Position numbers and translations under genes: made by a program. The notes beneath the pieces were generated by a model. The model made no database searches. It was not told the DNA's origin and was given only the letters and a program-made list of their open reading frames with translations. Source: Coptis chinensis (Eukaryota; Streptophyta; Magnoliopsida; Ranunculales; Ranunculaceae). From it: a stretch of 64,000 nucleotides of DNA. This document shows, in pieces, positions 1 through 12,112 of the stretch. The stretch's first letter is position 1, and each line of letters begins with the position of its first letter. Where the stretch lies: positions 10,068,501 to 10,132,500 of the forward strand of contig CM027377.1 in NCBI GenBank assembly GCA_015680905.1, written 5' to 3'.

Positions 1-839
1 CACCTGAAACGTTGCAAAGGGCTTTATGGTCACAGAGACATGACCATTCTGTCGCTTTTGGCAAGCAGCATACTTATGCACCATGTCTTGAATCCCTACA
101 AAGGCCACCAGGAACTCCACAACTTGTATAACGATTATCCTTGTTAGAATGTAACCCTCTTGATCAACGAAAGTTGTCAAACATGAAAAATCTATTAAGA
201 CTTGGCATAATCACACGATAAGAAGTAGTGCTAATGGGAAAAAATCAAAGAAAAAAAACTATACAAATATTAAAGCTAAAAATGATCTCAATGATCATAA
301 AATTCTACAATGATCAGTACATACCTGCTAATTAGAAGTTCTAGATTGGAATGACCATGATACAGTAACCATTCTTGTTTATCAAAGCAAGTGGGGAAAA
401 AAAATCATATCGCAAAATTATGTCGATATCAAATGCAAATATACCAACCTTAAATAATTACCTTAGTTTGGAATATGTACGATCCACGCTAGAAAAGAAG
501 TCTGCACAAAATTTTTGCGGTGGGTTCATCAAATTATAACTGACAAACCAAAGAATATTCTCTATCAAATCTACTTTTGTTCATTAAATCATGTCATCCC
601 CTTGCCATGTCCAATTGATATCATCTAAAAAAGAAGAACCTACCACAAAAGAGCCACCAATGAAAAACTATGCATGAAGAATCGAATATCAAAGTAATTA
701 AATTGCGCACTAACATATGGTTATACAATTAGTCCAAGATTAAAGAGGCGATGAATCTGTAAAACCTTAAAGATTGAACATAGTAAAGTAGTTGATACAC
801 ATAAATATTCTTACAAACCCCTTTTACTGTATTGCCCAA
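1..839. other. No gene recognised
   Basis: AT-rich sequence with short A-runs and no ORF resembling a known family on either strand. It lies downstream (3') of the serpin fragment on the minus strand, but no second serpin exon (reactive-centre region) can be seen in it. Confidence 0.5.
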
Positions 840-1343
840 TCATGATGAACAACAACAACGGTAAGTAGTTGAATAACACTGACTTCCAAAGTTTACCGCT
901 AGAGTATGGAATTGAAGTATTGAAGAAGTAAAGTCAAAAAGTGATCTCCAAAGGTTGGATTGATTGGATGCTTGGAAATCCACAGCTTCAGCCTTCCCTT
1001 GGTAAATATTTTCTGCTATGGGGGTTTTGAAGGTTGGATTCAAACCAAGAGACTGATCAACCCAAACAGCACTAACAAAGGATAAAACTGGTCCTCCTTC
1101 AGTCAGTCCAGTGAACATGTCAACCTGTTCTTTAGCAACTGAATTCAGATCTTGCAAACTTTTAACTTCTAAACAACTGAGCAATTTTGTTAAGGTCGAA
1201 CCCTTAGCACCATTTGCTAACAAATTCAATGCAAGTTGCATACAATATGGAGAGTATACAAAATTTTCCTCTTTGGCTTTGCCGAGTGCAAGATCTTTGG
1301 CAAGTCGATGACATGAAAAATGCGAGAGAAACGATTGAATCAT
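840..1343 (-). pseudogene. Serpin N-terminal fragment (plant serpin-ZX type)
   Basis: The reading frame begins at an ATG at 1343 and matches the N-terminal third of plant serpins, which trap proteases. Visible family motifs are LAKDLALGKA, the NFVYSPYCMQLALNLLANGAKG block (helix B region), GGPVLSFVSAVWVDQSL and the AVDF stretch near residue 123. After about residue 125 the similarity ends in an unrelated tail. The remaining two thirds of a serpin (normally about 390 residues), including the reactive-centre loop, are not found downstream, so no inhibitor could be made. The last serpin-like codons contain a roughly 20-bp sequence (about 953-972) that recurs near 1524-1543, suggesting local rearrangement. 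It could be exon 1 of a real gene whose second exon was lost; a truncated relic is more likely. Confidence 0.7.
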
Positions 1344-2606
1344 TTTTTTTAATGAGCAAAGAACTTCCTTTTAGTTATTCAGGTTTTCCAGAAGAAGTCG
1401 GCGTTCGTTCAAGGGATAGAAATAAAGGTTTGTGGGAAGAAGTGAAGAACAGAAATTAACCCATCGTTAATTTCAGTACTTCACCAATTAAAACCTCTGT
1501 GGACATTGATTGTGTAGAATAGTTGGATTGATTGGATGCTAGGTCTTTCTTTGTCCGTGTCCATTGCAAGCTCCAGAAAATGCTCACATCTGACTGTGTA
1601 TTGTTTAGCCAGAGTTCCTCATCAAAATGGAGGTGCACTTAACTTGAGATCTGACATGGGGATCACCCATCCACCCTTAAGATAAAGCGTTCATATGGCT
1701 TTCCAGGTTCTGCCAATACCGAGCCCAATCTTACTCAAATGAAGAGCTTTGATTGTCACTCAAACAAATACCAGCAATATGCTTCACCCTGTGTTTGGGG
1801 CAATGAAGTAAGCTTATTGTATTTTGCAGCATGTAATATGTCTTGTATAGCATTATAGTTCATGTTAGCTCCTGCTTTTTGGGATATATTAATATTATTT
1901 TTCTAATTGTCCTGTTTGTGTTATTCGGTCCTTGCTTTATTCATTTTTTTCATGTGAAAGTTGAAACGCCTCGTCCAGTTTTTCGTTTTATGGAATTGTT
2001 TAGACTTTAGAAATGCTTCTTAAAGGTGGACATCTCTGTCTTGTTTCATTTTGGGTAAAAGATAAATAATATCTAGATACTTGAACTGAAGAAAAATATG
2101 AATTAGATTAATTGAGATAACTTATGATTAGGAGAAAGAATTCTTCCACAACAAAATATTCGTCCATCCAACGACCATAAAGATTTCAGAAAGTTATTCC
2201 CTCAACTCAAAACCACCGAAAATGAATAGAAAGACCTCCAAAAGTTTATTCTCTCAAATCAAACCAAAGATTAGGTGTTATTTGAAAGATCAGTAACTAT
2301 TGTATATTAAACTACTCAAATGCCACTTGGAGCTCCTCACTGTTCTATTTCTCCCTGCGCTAGTTCCTAATTTCCTATAGTAAGCCAAAGCCTTTGGTTG
2401 TGCTTGCTCAAACAGGTTTTATGGTGAGATAGTTGGTCCACAAATCTCTGCTTGTTTGGTTTAAAAGTGAAAGATTGCTTTGTCTTCTATCTTAAGAATT
2501 AGGTACAACTGCAAGTAGGGTTAAAACAATGTACCAGATAGATTACCACTGTTACGTCGGCCTAGAATATGACAGATTATATAAGGATGAAGCAGCTAAT
2601 GACATT
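1344..2606. other. No gene recognised
   Basis: Only short ORFs without family resemblance. It contains the second copy of the TTGGATTGATTGGATGC repeat near 1526. The part nearest 2.6 kb may be the former 3' untranslated region of the SPT16 fragment. Confidence 0.4.
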
Positions 2607-2880
2607 TTACCTCTTCGCCCTCTTGGGATCCCTCTTATCAGGGATGCGTGACTTTCCATAAGCTTTCAACTTTCTTCGCTGTCACTCCTCCTCACTGTCT
2701 GACTCATCACCTTTCTCCTTGTCTTCTCTGCTAGCTTTATCCAGCAACTGATCCCATGTCATTCCCTTTTCTTCTTCTGAGCCTGCTTCTTCACTCTCTT
2801 CCTCGTCTTCCTCAGATTCCACCAATGACTCACTGTTATCATCCGAAACTAAATCAGACTGGATGTCTAATGGTGATCGT
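2607..2880 (-). pseudogene. FACT subunit SPT16, C-terminal acidic tail fragment
   Basis: On the minus strand the frame reads the characteristic end of plant SPT16, the large subunit of the FACT histone chaperone. It has an acidic run (DDNSESLVESEEDEEESEE), then EEEKGMTWDQLLDKASREDK, EKGDESDSEEE, and finally the basic tail RRKLKAYGKSR ... RDPKRAKR followed by TAA at 2607. An in-frame TGA sits between SEEE and QRRK where the family has Arg, consistent with a CGA to TGA change. Only about the last 90 of roughly 1,060 residues are present. On the 5' side the match stops next to a 24-bp poly-A run (poly-T on the plus strand, about 2907-2930). No other SPT16 exon is near. It is a dead gene fragment, possibly captured or retrocopied. 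Confidence 0.75.
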
Positions 2881-3541
2881 TGTAAAAAGAAAGGGCTTCG
2901 TGAGTTTTTTTTTTTTTTTTTTTTTTTTTTCAAAGGTTTCTATATTTGGCGTTGGATTTGTTGGTTTAGGTTTTTTTTTGGTTATTTTTTTTTGCTTTTT
3001 TTCATTATTATTTGTTTATAAAATTAGAATTTGGGGAGGTCATAATAATATAAGAATAGATTAGGGAGATTTAAACAAATCTGGGGAGGTGTCACTAATT
3101 ATTATTCTATCCAATTTTGTAGGAGCCAATCATATTGCTCGGGGGTCAAAATGGAGCGATATGGTGAGGAGAGAGAATGCGCGCTAGCTTTTATATATAT
3201 ATATTGATTGATAGTATCTACAGCAAATTTTGGTGAACTATCGTGACACAATTCACAGTTAATGCACAACAGTCTAAAAACCTGATCAACCAACATACAG
3301 TAAATGACAGAAACAACAAAGAAACTGTATAGAAACAAATCTTGCATTAATTTTGTTCACCTCTCGTCCATTGCAGGTTTGTACAAATGGAAATAGAATG
3401 TAAAATATGGCATTCGTAATGTCAAAGCGAACTCTCGAAGGTGCTCTCGAGTTCCAGTCACTTCAGATAAACCGTGCAAAGCAATCCTTAACTTCAGATA
3501 CAATGAAAACCATGTTGAGCAGAGTTTCCATGATGCAAATA

Positions 3542-6333
3542 TTATACCTGTGGAATACATGGTTCCAACTTCCTTTGGAGAAACCAAAGTATCTGTTGAA
3601 ATGAACATGTTTGTTTGCCTCTTGATTTAGTACATAATCTTGCTACAGTCAAAAGCCATCTGAGCTCTTTTGAATTGTAACTATTTTCAACATCTGGGTC
3701 TATCATTCTAGACACAGAATGTGCTAAATCAGGCCCTTGAACCCATAGTACTAAGTCAGTACCTTCTTTCTCAGATTGACCAGTGATTAGCTCAAGAATA
3801 AGCACACCAAGCTGGAAGACGACATCTTTGCCTTCTTTATCAATGCAACCTGCAAGGAGAAGGATTGAAAATGAGAATTGCTATGAGATACACAGGGTTG
3901 GATCACTTGGATGAATTACTGCGAGTGACAGCAAGGACTGTGCAAATATTACCCCTGGCACATGAGTTGAGCGATGAGGCAATATGGCTTTTAGTAGAAC
4001 AAAAAAGGCCCACTTCAGAAATCTGTGACAAGCAAGGAGCTGTTATTTTTCTAGAACTAATGTTATTGGCAGCAAAATGTTTCTTTTAAACAATACATCA
4101 GCTGGAACCTTCAGTCATTCAAATGTTCAAAACCTACGGTGCACGCACGAATGAGCCTCACCTTGGCGACAAACTTCTCGTCCAACAACACATTACTTGA
4201 ATTGATGGACACGAGACATGGGTGGCTCACAGAAAAATTGCAGATACTCCTGCAGATTACATAAGGCAACGACAAAGATATTATGGATCACAATGTGCTC
4301 AAACATGGACTATTTTCTTCAGATAATGAAGTTGCAGTTCCTAATCACAGAACTTACTGATCATCAGTCATTACCACAGAAGTATCAATATTGGAAATTT
4401 CAACATTAGGAAACACACTTAATACCAGAAACAACAAAGTTAGAAAACACAATGAATAAATAGTAGCGCTTCCTGTATTGCAACTCCATTAAAAGGTTAG
4501 CAAATGTCATAAGGGAAGTATAGATAATTAACTTCCAAATTCAAGTCATTTTGCATACAGTTAAAAGTGCCCAAAAGTCAAAAAGACCAATCAAAATCTC
4601 TTATTTTTTTTGCTAATGTGGTGTTCACCGCACTTCGAGTGGTCCTAGTAGCCTCCGTCCTGCCCGCCCACCAGGAATTTCTCAGGGTAAGCTAGGGAGT
4701 TGGCTATCGCTCCCGCCTCTTAATTAGTCACTTTCTGTAACAACTTGTTTGGGATACTTAAACAGGCTCCGCAGATGTGCATTTACTGGAAAGTTTAGAC
4801 TGCCATATGGGTGCACCTAACAGGCTAAAAGCTTAGATAACCTCACAAGTGTCCCGACAACTTGGTCATATTAAATAAACAAGCAATCCATTGTTAATAT
4901 ATAATTATACGAGATATTTAGTATGTATTTTATTGGAGAACCGGAGGTCTGGATGGAGATCAGTTGGAGAAGAAACAATGATGTTGCTTACATCAATAAC
5001 TAGCGAAGTGTTCTGTAAAAACCTGGTTCAGGTAATTTTACTCATCCCCGTTCATCATAATTTTAAGTTTCCCTTTCAAAACTAATTTCAGCATTTACTT
5101 GTAACTCAGATAGGTTTATTGACTTCCAATAATACAACAAAGTTCTGGAAATGTAGCACAGGAAGTAAAGAAAAACACTTTTAGACTCCAACAAGTCAGT
5201 GTTAGACAGCATCAAGTATTAAATAGAGTTTCTACATATGAACTTCACTACCATAAAAGACACTATACACTATCATTTTTTGGGAAGGCAAGTCTTCTGC
5301 ATACACCTAAGCAAGCAGGCATTTCAGAGAACATGTGCATTAAGATAATATTGCAAGTCAACCACCTACCAAAGCAGCTGCTACACCTATGGGATTTCCA
5401 TCCTAGTCCTCCAACTCAAGGGAGTCTTGAGTGGGTCTGCCCAAAATCCACTCCATCAGATTCTTTACCATATGTTGAATATATAACAGCAAGGTTCATG
5501 TTTGGAACAATACCATTATGGTGATCCTTTAAGCTTCCATTTTCTGAGTTCTCAAACACCGAGAAACCTAGAAATGTTGAAAAGTATACACTATATTAGA
5601 AATTTTAGAAACGCAACATGCACAAGGCAAAAGTGGCAAGGTTTTCAGACTGGATTCACTACCAATGAACGCCAAAAAAGGTATATTTTAATTACAGGCT
5701 AATCGGATGTTTTTTGTTTGTTTTTTTTAATCAACTAATCGTAAAAAATGTCATATTCTTTCACTGATAATTTTGACAATATACACCAAAATCCAAAATA
5801 ATTGAAAATATCACACTTTAAAACTCATTTTTCCCGATTCCTGGAACCATAGAGAGTGACACAAGCACAGGAAGTAAATATAATTCCGGAAATTATAAAA
5901 CCTTGGCTTCCGAAGCGAACTCATATGTAAATGAGGGGTTAGAGGCATTGCTTGCATTCTCAATTTCAAACGACATTACCACTAGTCAGTCATACACATG
6001 ACTGACATCCAATTCAACGTCTCTAACCCCTCACTTGCACAGCAGTCTGCGCAGTGTAGCTTTTGTTATCAAGTAAAAAGAAATAAAAGTTAACCTCTCA
6101 GGTCTCATTGAAAACCCTCTAAGTGTGCAACCAGGTGGCGATGGTGCAAATCAGCCAAGAGTTTCACTTCTCTATAGAAGACATCCTTCCCATGATGCAA
6201 ATCCTTCATTTCTTTCACAAAAGCGACAAAACCATCTTGAAACTGAGCTTTGTAAACAGCACCATGGATATGATTACCGATGATTCTGCTGAATCCTCCA
6301 GTTGCTCTCTTTATCTCCTCGTATGAGAAGCGC
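3542..6333 (-). pseudogene. Receptor-like (pseudo)kinase, At1g49730-like, broken
   Basis: Three minus-strand exon remnants spell parts of one plant receptor-like kinase domain. About 6333-6080 gives FRRFSYEEIKRATGGFS, a degenerate glycine loop (GNHIHGAVYKA), VAFVKEM with the ATP-site Lys, and LLADLHHRHLVA. About 4255-4140 gives EYLQFFCEPPMS and VSINSSNVLLDEKFVAK, so the catalytic HRD position reads as VSI; this is a pseudokinase feature I recall in relatives of this family. About 3847-3542 gives GVLILELITGQ, the ADLVxWVQ-like segment and MIDPDVENSYNSKEL up to a stop. Reading shifts occur after HRHLVA and after PPMS, and the DFG-equivalent segment is missing. No extracellular domain exons could be placed upstream. 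It looks decayed, and a pseudokinase ancestor is likely. Confidence 0.65.
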
Positions 6334-6429
6334 CTAAAGAAAGGCAATGAGCCTACAAGAGATAGGTACAACAAAGTTAAATGACTTGTAAAACAGATTT
6401 TGAACCAGCAATAACATTGCACATGAGGG

Positions 6430-8068
6430 AAAGAACCAGCAGATGAAGAAGGGTTAAATATCTACACATAACTAAGACTTAAAACAAAACATTCCAATGA
6501 AGCCACCACCACCACCACCGCCAACAATAACCTGAAAGACAGCAGAAGAAGGAGTGACAAGAGAAAAGGAAGAAGAAACACCACCAGATGAGTCAGCAGA
6601 AAGAGCAGCTTGAACAAGTTTCCTCTCGTTATTATGTTGTATAGTACTATAGTTCTTTCAAGATGTGATTCCATAACTATAAAAGAGGAGGTAATACTGT
6701 TCCAACATCATTTTTTTTTTACATTTATGCTAGAAAAAGTGACAATTCAGTTTCTTTAGTCTCAAGGATTGTTTCTACTCTTGCATGTGTCATGTGTGCC
6801 ACTAAAATTATAGGATCGACTAACAATGCCAGCAGTGATATCAGGATGAAAGTAAATCAGTTTAACTGGTACACTGTTTAACTGATCCACCCTCCCCCTC
6901 CTGTGTATGCCTATGCCGAATCACATTTCTAACTAATAATTCTTTTTTCTCAGCCACTTGCTCATTTATTTCCTCGCATTTTTTGCCATGAAGCATCAGG
7001 GTTCGTATCTCTCAACTCTTTTTCACTTGATCACATTATTACTATACACACTTTAGCACAATCACATAAATATTCTAGATTATAATCTGGTACCTACTTT
7101 AACTCAATTTTGCAATCCCCCCATTCGTCTACTGCACATCTCAAGAGTTTACAAACAAATTTAGTGCAATAAGATAACTACTACTACACTTAAATTTCTG
7201 AACAGGCCAAGTTCATCAATAAAATAAGTGTTTCTTATCTAATATGCTTTTGCTGGCCAACAGAGCAGGGTTAGGGGATTGCCAAGACATCAGGTCTAGT
7301 AGCGATCACTGCTCTTAGCCTTAGTAGATAGTACTCTCGCCTAGCACATTTAATTGCGGATTCTGATGGCATCGATGCATTTATATAGAGGAAACCATGA
7401 TATATGTGTGAAAGTCATAAACAAGCAAGAAAAGCAAACCATTGAACCAAAATATACATGTAAAAAACTTGTGTTTGCCATTGAAGACCAAGCACCACCA
7501 TATGTAAATAACAGATATTTTGAAACTAGATATTAATTCACTAATCAATCCATAGAAAAATTTCATGAACTAAGCCTAAATTACTAAATACTCATATCCA
7601 AACCTGAAGGAGTACTGAAGGAGTATTTGAGAGATGCCCAATCCAGAGTTTGAAATGCAGAGGATTTCTCTTAGAAGATAGTGAAAAAGAGAAACAATGG
7701 AGATGAACTCAGTTTAGTGGAGATGAACCCGAAAAGAGAATGAGAGTTTGGCGCTAACTGTTTTCCTTTTTTTTTTTTCGAACAAGCCCGGAGTAAATAC
7801 CCAAGTATTTATTTCACTTTCCAATTTTTCCAATTTCAACGATGGTTATTAGGTTGGGATTAGTTTTTGGATAAATTTTGTATTTCATGTATTTGTTTTT
7901 TTTCCAAACCAGTTTATCCGGTTAACAAGTTTGTAGTGGATCATGGATTTCCCAACAAAAATCAGATGTGGGGCTGAGATTAGTGCACATTGGAATGCCT
8001 GTGCATGGAAGCAAACCTCATTAATACATTATCCCAAAAAGTCAAGGTGAAAATAAACTGCCACCTAA
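6430..8068. other. No gene recognised upstream of the kinase relic
   Basis: AT-rich sequence. A minus-strand stretch at about 6490-6620 reads a Gly-rich segment but resembles no family I know. It may include the former 5' part and promoter of the kinase gene (about 7600-7800). Confidence 0.35.
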
Positions 8069-8579
8069 GAGCATCTCCAATGGAGTGTGTAAATCTACAC
8101 CTCCACATAGGCTCCATGTCGGCGCTACTAGGATTTTACACCCTTATTTCTAAAGTAATAAATATACATCTCATGGCTCTTCCAATGGGGGTGTGGAAAT
8201 AAAGAATAAAACGACAGACGTTAACCGTTGTAAGTTTGCAAAATAAATTTTTAAGTGGAGAACGCACGTCACCTTAACTCTCGTCCGTATTTTAAAAATC
8301 TGGAAACAAGAGTAGCGACGGTCATGGGCTGTCGCAAATGAAATATTTAAATACCCACGTCTGTTGAAGTGACGTTCGAACTTTAAAAACCCACCAACGA
8401 CATTTAAAGCTACATCCGTGTTTCTTATTAACTAATAACCTGGGAGGGGAATTTCCACCAAATTTTAACAACTAATAGCTATTGTATACGGTTTACACCC
8501 TCCATTGGAAATGGTTTTTTCAAAGTGGGGGTGTACATTTCACACATTATACGCTTTACACCCTCCATTGGAGATGCCC
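8069..8579. mobile_element. Tourist/Harbinger-type MITE, 511 bp
   Basis: The ends are inverted: the left begins GAGCATCTCCAATGGAGTG and the reverse complement of the right begins GGGCATCTCCAATGGAGGG (23 of the first 25 bases match). Both ends are flanked by TAA (8066-8068 and 8580-8582), the 3-bp TWA target duplication typical of PIF/Harbinger. No coding capacity is seen inside. Confidence 0.8.
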
Positions 8580-8749
8580 TAAGAGCATTCCCAATGCAGG
8601 TGAAAAGAGGGGAATGTGAAAATTTTCACCTCCTTTTTGTTCAAATCCAGTCCCCAATGCAGAGGTAAAAATAGGGTGACTATTTTCCCAAGTCATTACT
8701 AGGGTACGTGAAACCTTCAACCGAGATAGTGGCTGACTTGTGAACTTCA

Positions 8750-8855
8750 TACGAGATGTTGGATTCCGTCTAGATTACAAAACTTAGCAGACAGAATCCA
8801 ACATCCCGTCTCGCTATATTTCTTTTTTTCCAGACAGAATCGAACATCCCGTCTA
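8750..8855. repeat. Three near-palindromic motifs upstream of the Myb-like ORF
   Basis: Copies start near 8750, 8789 and 8832. The first reads ACGAGATG...GATTCCGTCT; the other two read in the inverted orientation, AGACAGAAT...CATCCCGTCT. They lie 170-270 bp before the ATG at 9022 and just before a TATA-like TATATATAC at 8929-8937, so a promoter-proximal position is plausible. Confidence 0.75.
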
Positions 8856-9021
8856 GAGTCCTAACGGCTAGTTCACAAACGATTAGAAAGTCAGAACGGT
8901 AAAAAATGGTCAAAAATAAAAACTTTGGTATATATACAACATTTGTTCCATTACAACTCACACTTCCAACAATCATATTTCTTCGTTTTCAAAATCAGTT
9001 CTTCAAAAAAAAAAAAATCAA

Positions 9022-9986
9022 ATGGCATCTCAAGCATCTCAAACAACTCAAGCAAGTGGTAGCACTCAAGCAAAAATAAAGACTCACTTTAGCATGTCCG
9101 AAGATCAAGCTCTATGTCTTGCTTGGATAAAAATTAGTGAAGACTCTATTGTTGGTGCTTTCCAAAATGCAAAAAGATTTTGGAATCGTATAACAAACGA
9201 GTTCAATCAAACATATGGGTCGGATAGGTCTTCTGATTCAATTAGCGGTAAATGGAAATATATTTCGAAAATGATGAACAAATTTGTTGCGATTGTGAAT
9301 GCGGTGGAGGCTCGACATGCAAGTGGTACAACAATACAAAGTCGGGTAATTACAACTTCGTTAATTTGTTAATTATTGATTATCTTAGTCTTAGTCTAAT
9401 TATTTTCATCTTAGTCTAATTATCTTAGTCTAATTATTATTTCCATCTTAGTCTTAGTCTAATTATCTTAGTCTTAGTATAATTATTATTTTAGTCTAAC
9501 TATCTTAGTCTTAGTGATTATCTTAGTCTAATTACCACCATTTTATTTTTTAGTTGTCTGAGACAAGGATGACGTACCAACAACAACAAAAATCGTCTTT
9601 TTCACTTGATCATTGTTATGTTATACTCAAGGATAATCCAAAGTGGAGTAGCGTTTTTGAGACAAGGTCAAGTCGCCCCACAAAAGGAAAAGGTCGCAAA
9701 AGTGATGGTGAAGATTCAACTTCTAATTCACCAAGTGTTGGTGGAGTTGAATTAGAGGGTTCTCACCAAGAAATGGAGCGTCCTCTTGGATCGAAGAAAG
9801 CCAAGTTCAAGAGGAACCAAGAAAAATCAGTTGGTATGTTGGAAGGTTACTTTACACGTTTGGAGGATACATTTGTAAAAGATGCAAATGAAATACAAAA
9901 GTGATTAGAACTTAGGGAAAGGGAGCTTGCATATGGTCAAAGAACTATAATAGCAAGAGAATAAAAAAATCGGATTCAAATGGAAA
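9022..9986 (+). pseudogene. Harbinger-associated Myb/SANT-like DNA-binding protein
   Basis: Plant PIF/Harbinger elements encode a second protein with a Myb/SANT-like trihelix fold that helps the transposase bind and enter the nucleus. Here exon 1 (ATG at 9022) gives a Ser/Gln-rich start, then FSMSEDQALCLAWIKISED and FWNRITNEFNQTYGSDRSS, KWKYISKMMNKF, the SANT-like helices. An intron of about 208 bp (9346-9553, GTAATT...TTTTAG) is followed by SSFSLDHCYVILKDNPKW, a Lys-rich RPLGSKKAKFKRNQ block and a coiled-coil-like C-terminus. That C-terminus is interrupted by in-frame TGA at 9902 and TAA near 9962, with KNRIQMEKNR-type helix still readable beyond. The arrangement, convergent with the transposase, is standard for the superfamily. 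Confidence 0.8.
9379..9540. repeat. Short tandem repeat (TCTTAGTCTAATTAT type) in the Myb-gene intron
   Basis: Multiple direct copies of a TCTTAGTC/TAATTAT motif in variable order fill most of the intron between the two Myb-like exons. Confidence 0.8.
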
Positions 9987-10574
9987 AAAATCGGGTTCAA
10001 TTAGAAAAAAAAACGGCTTTAAAAGATACAATATGAAGCTCAGATTTTAGCGACCAATACAAGTGTCCTCCATCCCGATACCGTTTTTATAATCGAGCAA
10101 TAACAAGCTGAAATACGTGCTGAATGGGCAAGGGCTAGATGTGGTTCTAGCTCTAACTAAGCTTATGTAATATCTAGTATTTTAGTTTAATTAATGCACT
10201 ATGTATTTTAATTTCACTGTCTTTTTATTTAATGCACTACGTATTTTAATTTCACTGTATTTTTAATTAATGAACTATGTATTTTAATTTCACTATATTT
10301 TTTTTAATTAATGCACTATGTATGTTATTTCCAATATAATTATTTTCATAGAAATACAATTACCAATAAAATTAAAATATATTGTAATATAGTTCATTAA
10401 AACACAACTCATAAAACACATAAGAACTTCATAGTTCACTTTTGGAATTACATAGGAAATACATAGGAAATACTTTGGAACTTCATAGTTCACATTAGGA
10501 AATATATAGGAAATACTTTGGAATTTCATAGTTCACATTAGGAAATACATAGGAAATTCACTTTCATTTCCATT

Positions 10575-11851
10575 TTAATTTTCCCCTCCTTCTCCCTCCT
10601 TTGGATCCGACCAATTTGGATCATAAATTGGTACCGGTACTGCTGTTTCTTCAATACCAGTCCAATTAAAAACATGCTCAACTAAGTCCTTTTGAAGATT
10701 AGTATGTGTAATTTCATTTCTGATTTTATTTCTTGCTTCAATCATCTGATAGACAAAATGATAACCATCATCTTCCTGAACGAGCGCAGGTATTGTTTCT
10801 TTTCCTCGACCTTTCCAATTCCACACTCCACTTGCACGTTCATTCTCAACAATCATATTATGTATTATAATGCATGCCTTCATTATGTCTCCAAGAACAA
10901 CAACACTATGATAATGCGCAGAAGCCTTAACAATATGTCATCTTGCCTGCAAAACTCTAAATGTCCTTTCAATATCTTTTCTTGCAGCTTCTTGACGTTG
11001 ACTAAAGATCTTTTCATGCTTATTTCTTGGATAACGAATGGATTGAACAAATGTGCCCCATTTTGGGTAAATACTATCAGCAAGATAATATCCCATATCG
11101 TAGACATTACCATTCACATTAAAAGTAACAGCAGGAGCCTCACCTTGCTATAATGATTAAAAAACATGAGAACGATGAAGCACGTTAATGTCATTATGCG
11201 AACTTAGTAAGCCGAAGAAGCAATGTCAGATCCAACAGTGTTTGTCTGCAACGGCTTCAAGTATCAAAGTTGGTTCCTTCTTGTACCCTACATGTTGTCC
11301 AGCCTATCCAGTTGGACAATTCTTCCACAACTAGTGCATACAGTCGATTTATCCAAGCATTCCTAGAAAACCCCTTGCCGTATTTTCAGCTAATATCCTA
11401 GCCGTGTCTGCCTTAGTTGGTCGTCTCAAGTACTCTTCCTCAAACGCCGTGATTATTGCGTTGCACCAACGCTTCATAGATACAGCTGTTGTGGAATCTC
11501 CAATTTGAAAATATTGATCAGTTGAATCAAATGAACAACCAGTTGCTAATTGTTCAACTGCAGCTAATCCCTTCTGCAACCCAGAAGTTGCTTGTCGACC
11601 CAATCCATCTACCTTGTCTTGGAAGTAGTCATCGAATGCAGCAACAGTTTTCAACATATACGTAAAAAGCTCTCGACTCATCCTGTACCTTTGCCTTAAC
11701 TTATGAGGAGGCCACCTACAAGTTGTTGTGAAGTAATCCCTCAACATCTGTTGTTTACGTAAATCACCACCATCTCTAAATGTATATGTTCTGCCCATCA
11801 TAGATCCACCGCGTTTGTCTGTATCCACATCTTCATTGGCTGCCTGAGCCA

Positions 11852-11917
<66 letters not shown>

Positions 11918-12112
11918 AGCAGTGGATAATAACTGCAACCTCCTCCTCCTCTTTCGCCTCATCATATCATTATGCTCATCTCTTACTCTTTCCATGTAGT
12001 CATCTTCAACGGAAGTACTAGAAGACGACCAGGTAAAACCAGAAGATGAATTATTACTACTAGATCCTCCCCTTAAACTTTGCTTGAATGCAATTCTATC
12101 TTCTCTAGACAT
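10575..12112 (-). pseudogene. PIF/Harbinger DDE transposase (DDE_Tnp_4/HARBI1 type), decayed
   Basis: The frame starts at an ATG at 12112 and runs to a stop at 10575. Recognisable parts are the Ser-rich N-terminus, RDYFTTTCRWPPHKLRQRYRM, the helix region with YLRRPTKAD, then the nuclease core: IDCMH (first Asp), WKNCPTG, KKEPTLILEAVAD, HNDINVLHRS (second Asp), YYLADSIYPKW, and EAARKDIERTFRVLQAR (catalytic Glu), ending with ACIIIHNMIVENER. The reading frame of the core is preserved, but about seven in-frame stops interrupt it. Most are TAG/TGA at positions where the family has Trp, as expected of C-to-T decay of methylated DNA. A (TA)n microsatellite also splits the N-terminal part at about 11854-11913. 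It would normally cut and paste elements with matching ends. Dead in this copy. Confidence 0.85.
11853..11914. repeat. (TA)n microsatellite inside the transposase gene
   Basis: About 30 uninterrupted TA units between the N-terminal Ser/Arg-rich segment and the conserved transposase domain. Confidence 0.95.

Noticed and set aside
4598-4735. Possible SINE (T-run followed by a GC-rich block)
   Set aside because: No convincing A and B boxes or target duplication could be found.
9379-9540. CRISPR-like repeat array
   Set aside because: Units are short, irregular and contiguous without unique spacers; this is an intronic microsatellite in plant DNA.
10692-11153. 153-codon plus-strand ORF
   Set aside because: It is the antisense shadow of the transposase core, whose minus-strand motifs are clear.
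11852-12112. Protein ending in repeated Ile-Tyr
   Set aside because: The Ile-Tyr run is simply a translated (TA)n microsatellite; the same applies at 14.2 kb, 19.7 kb and 23.2 kb. The N-terminal part was merged into the transposase entry.
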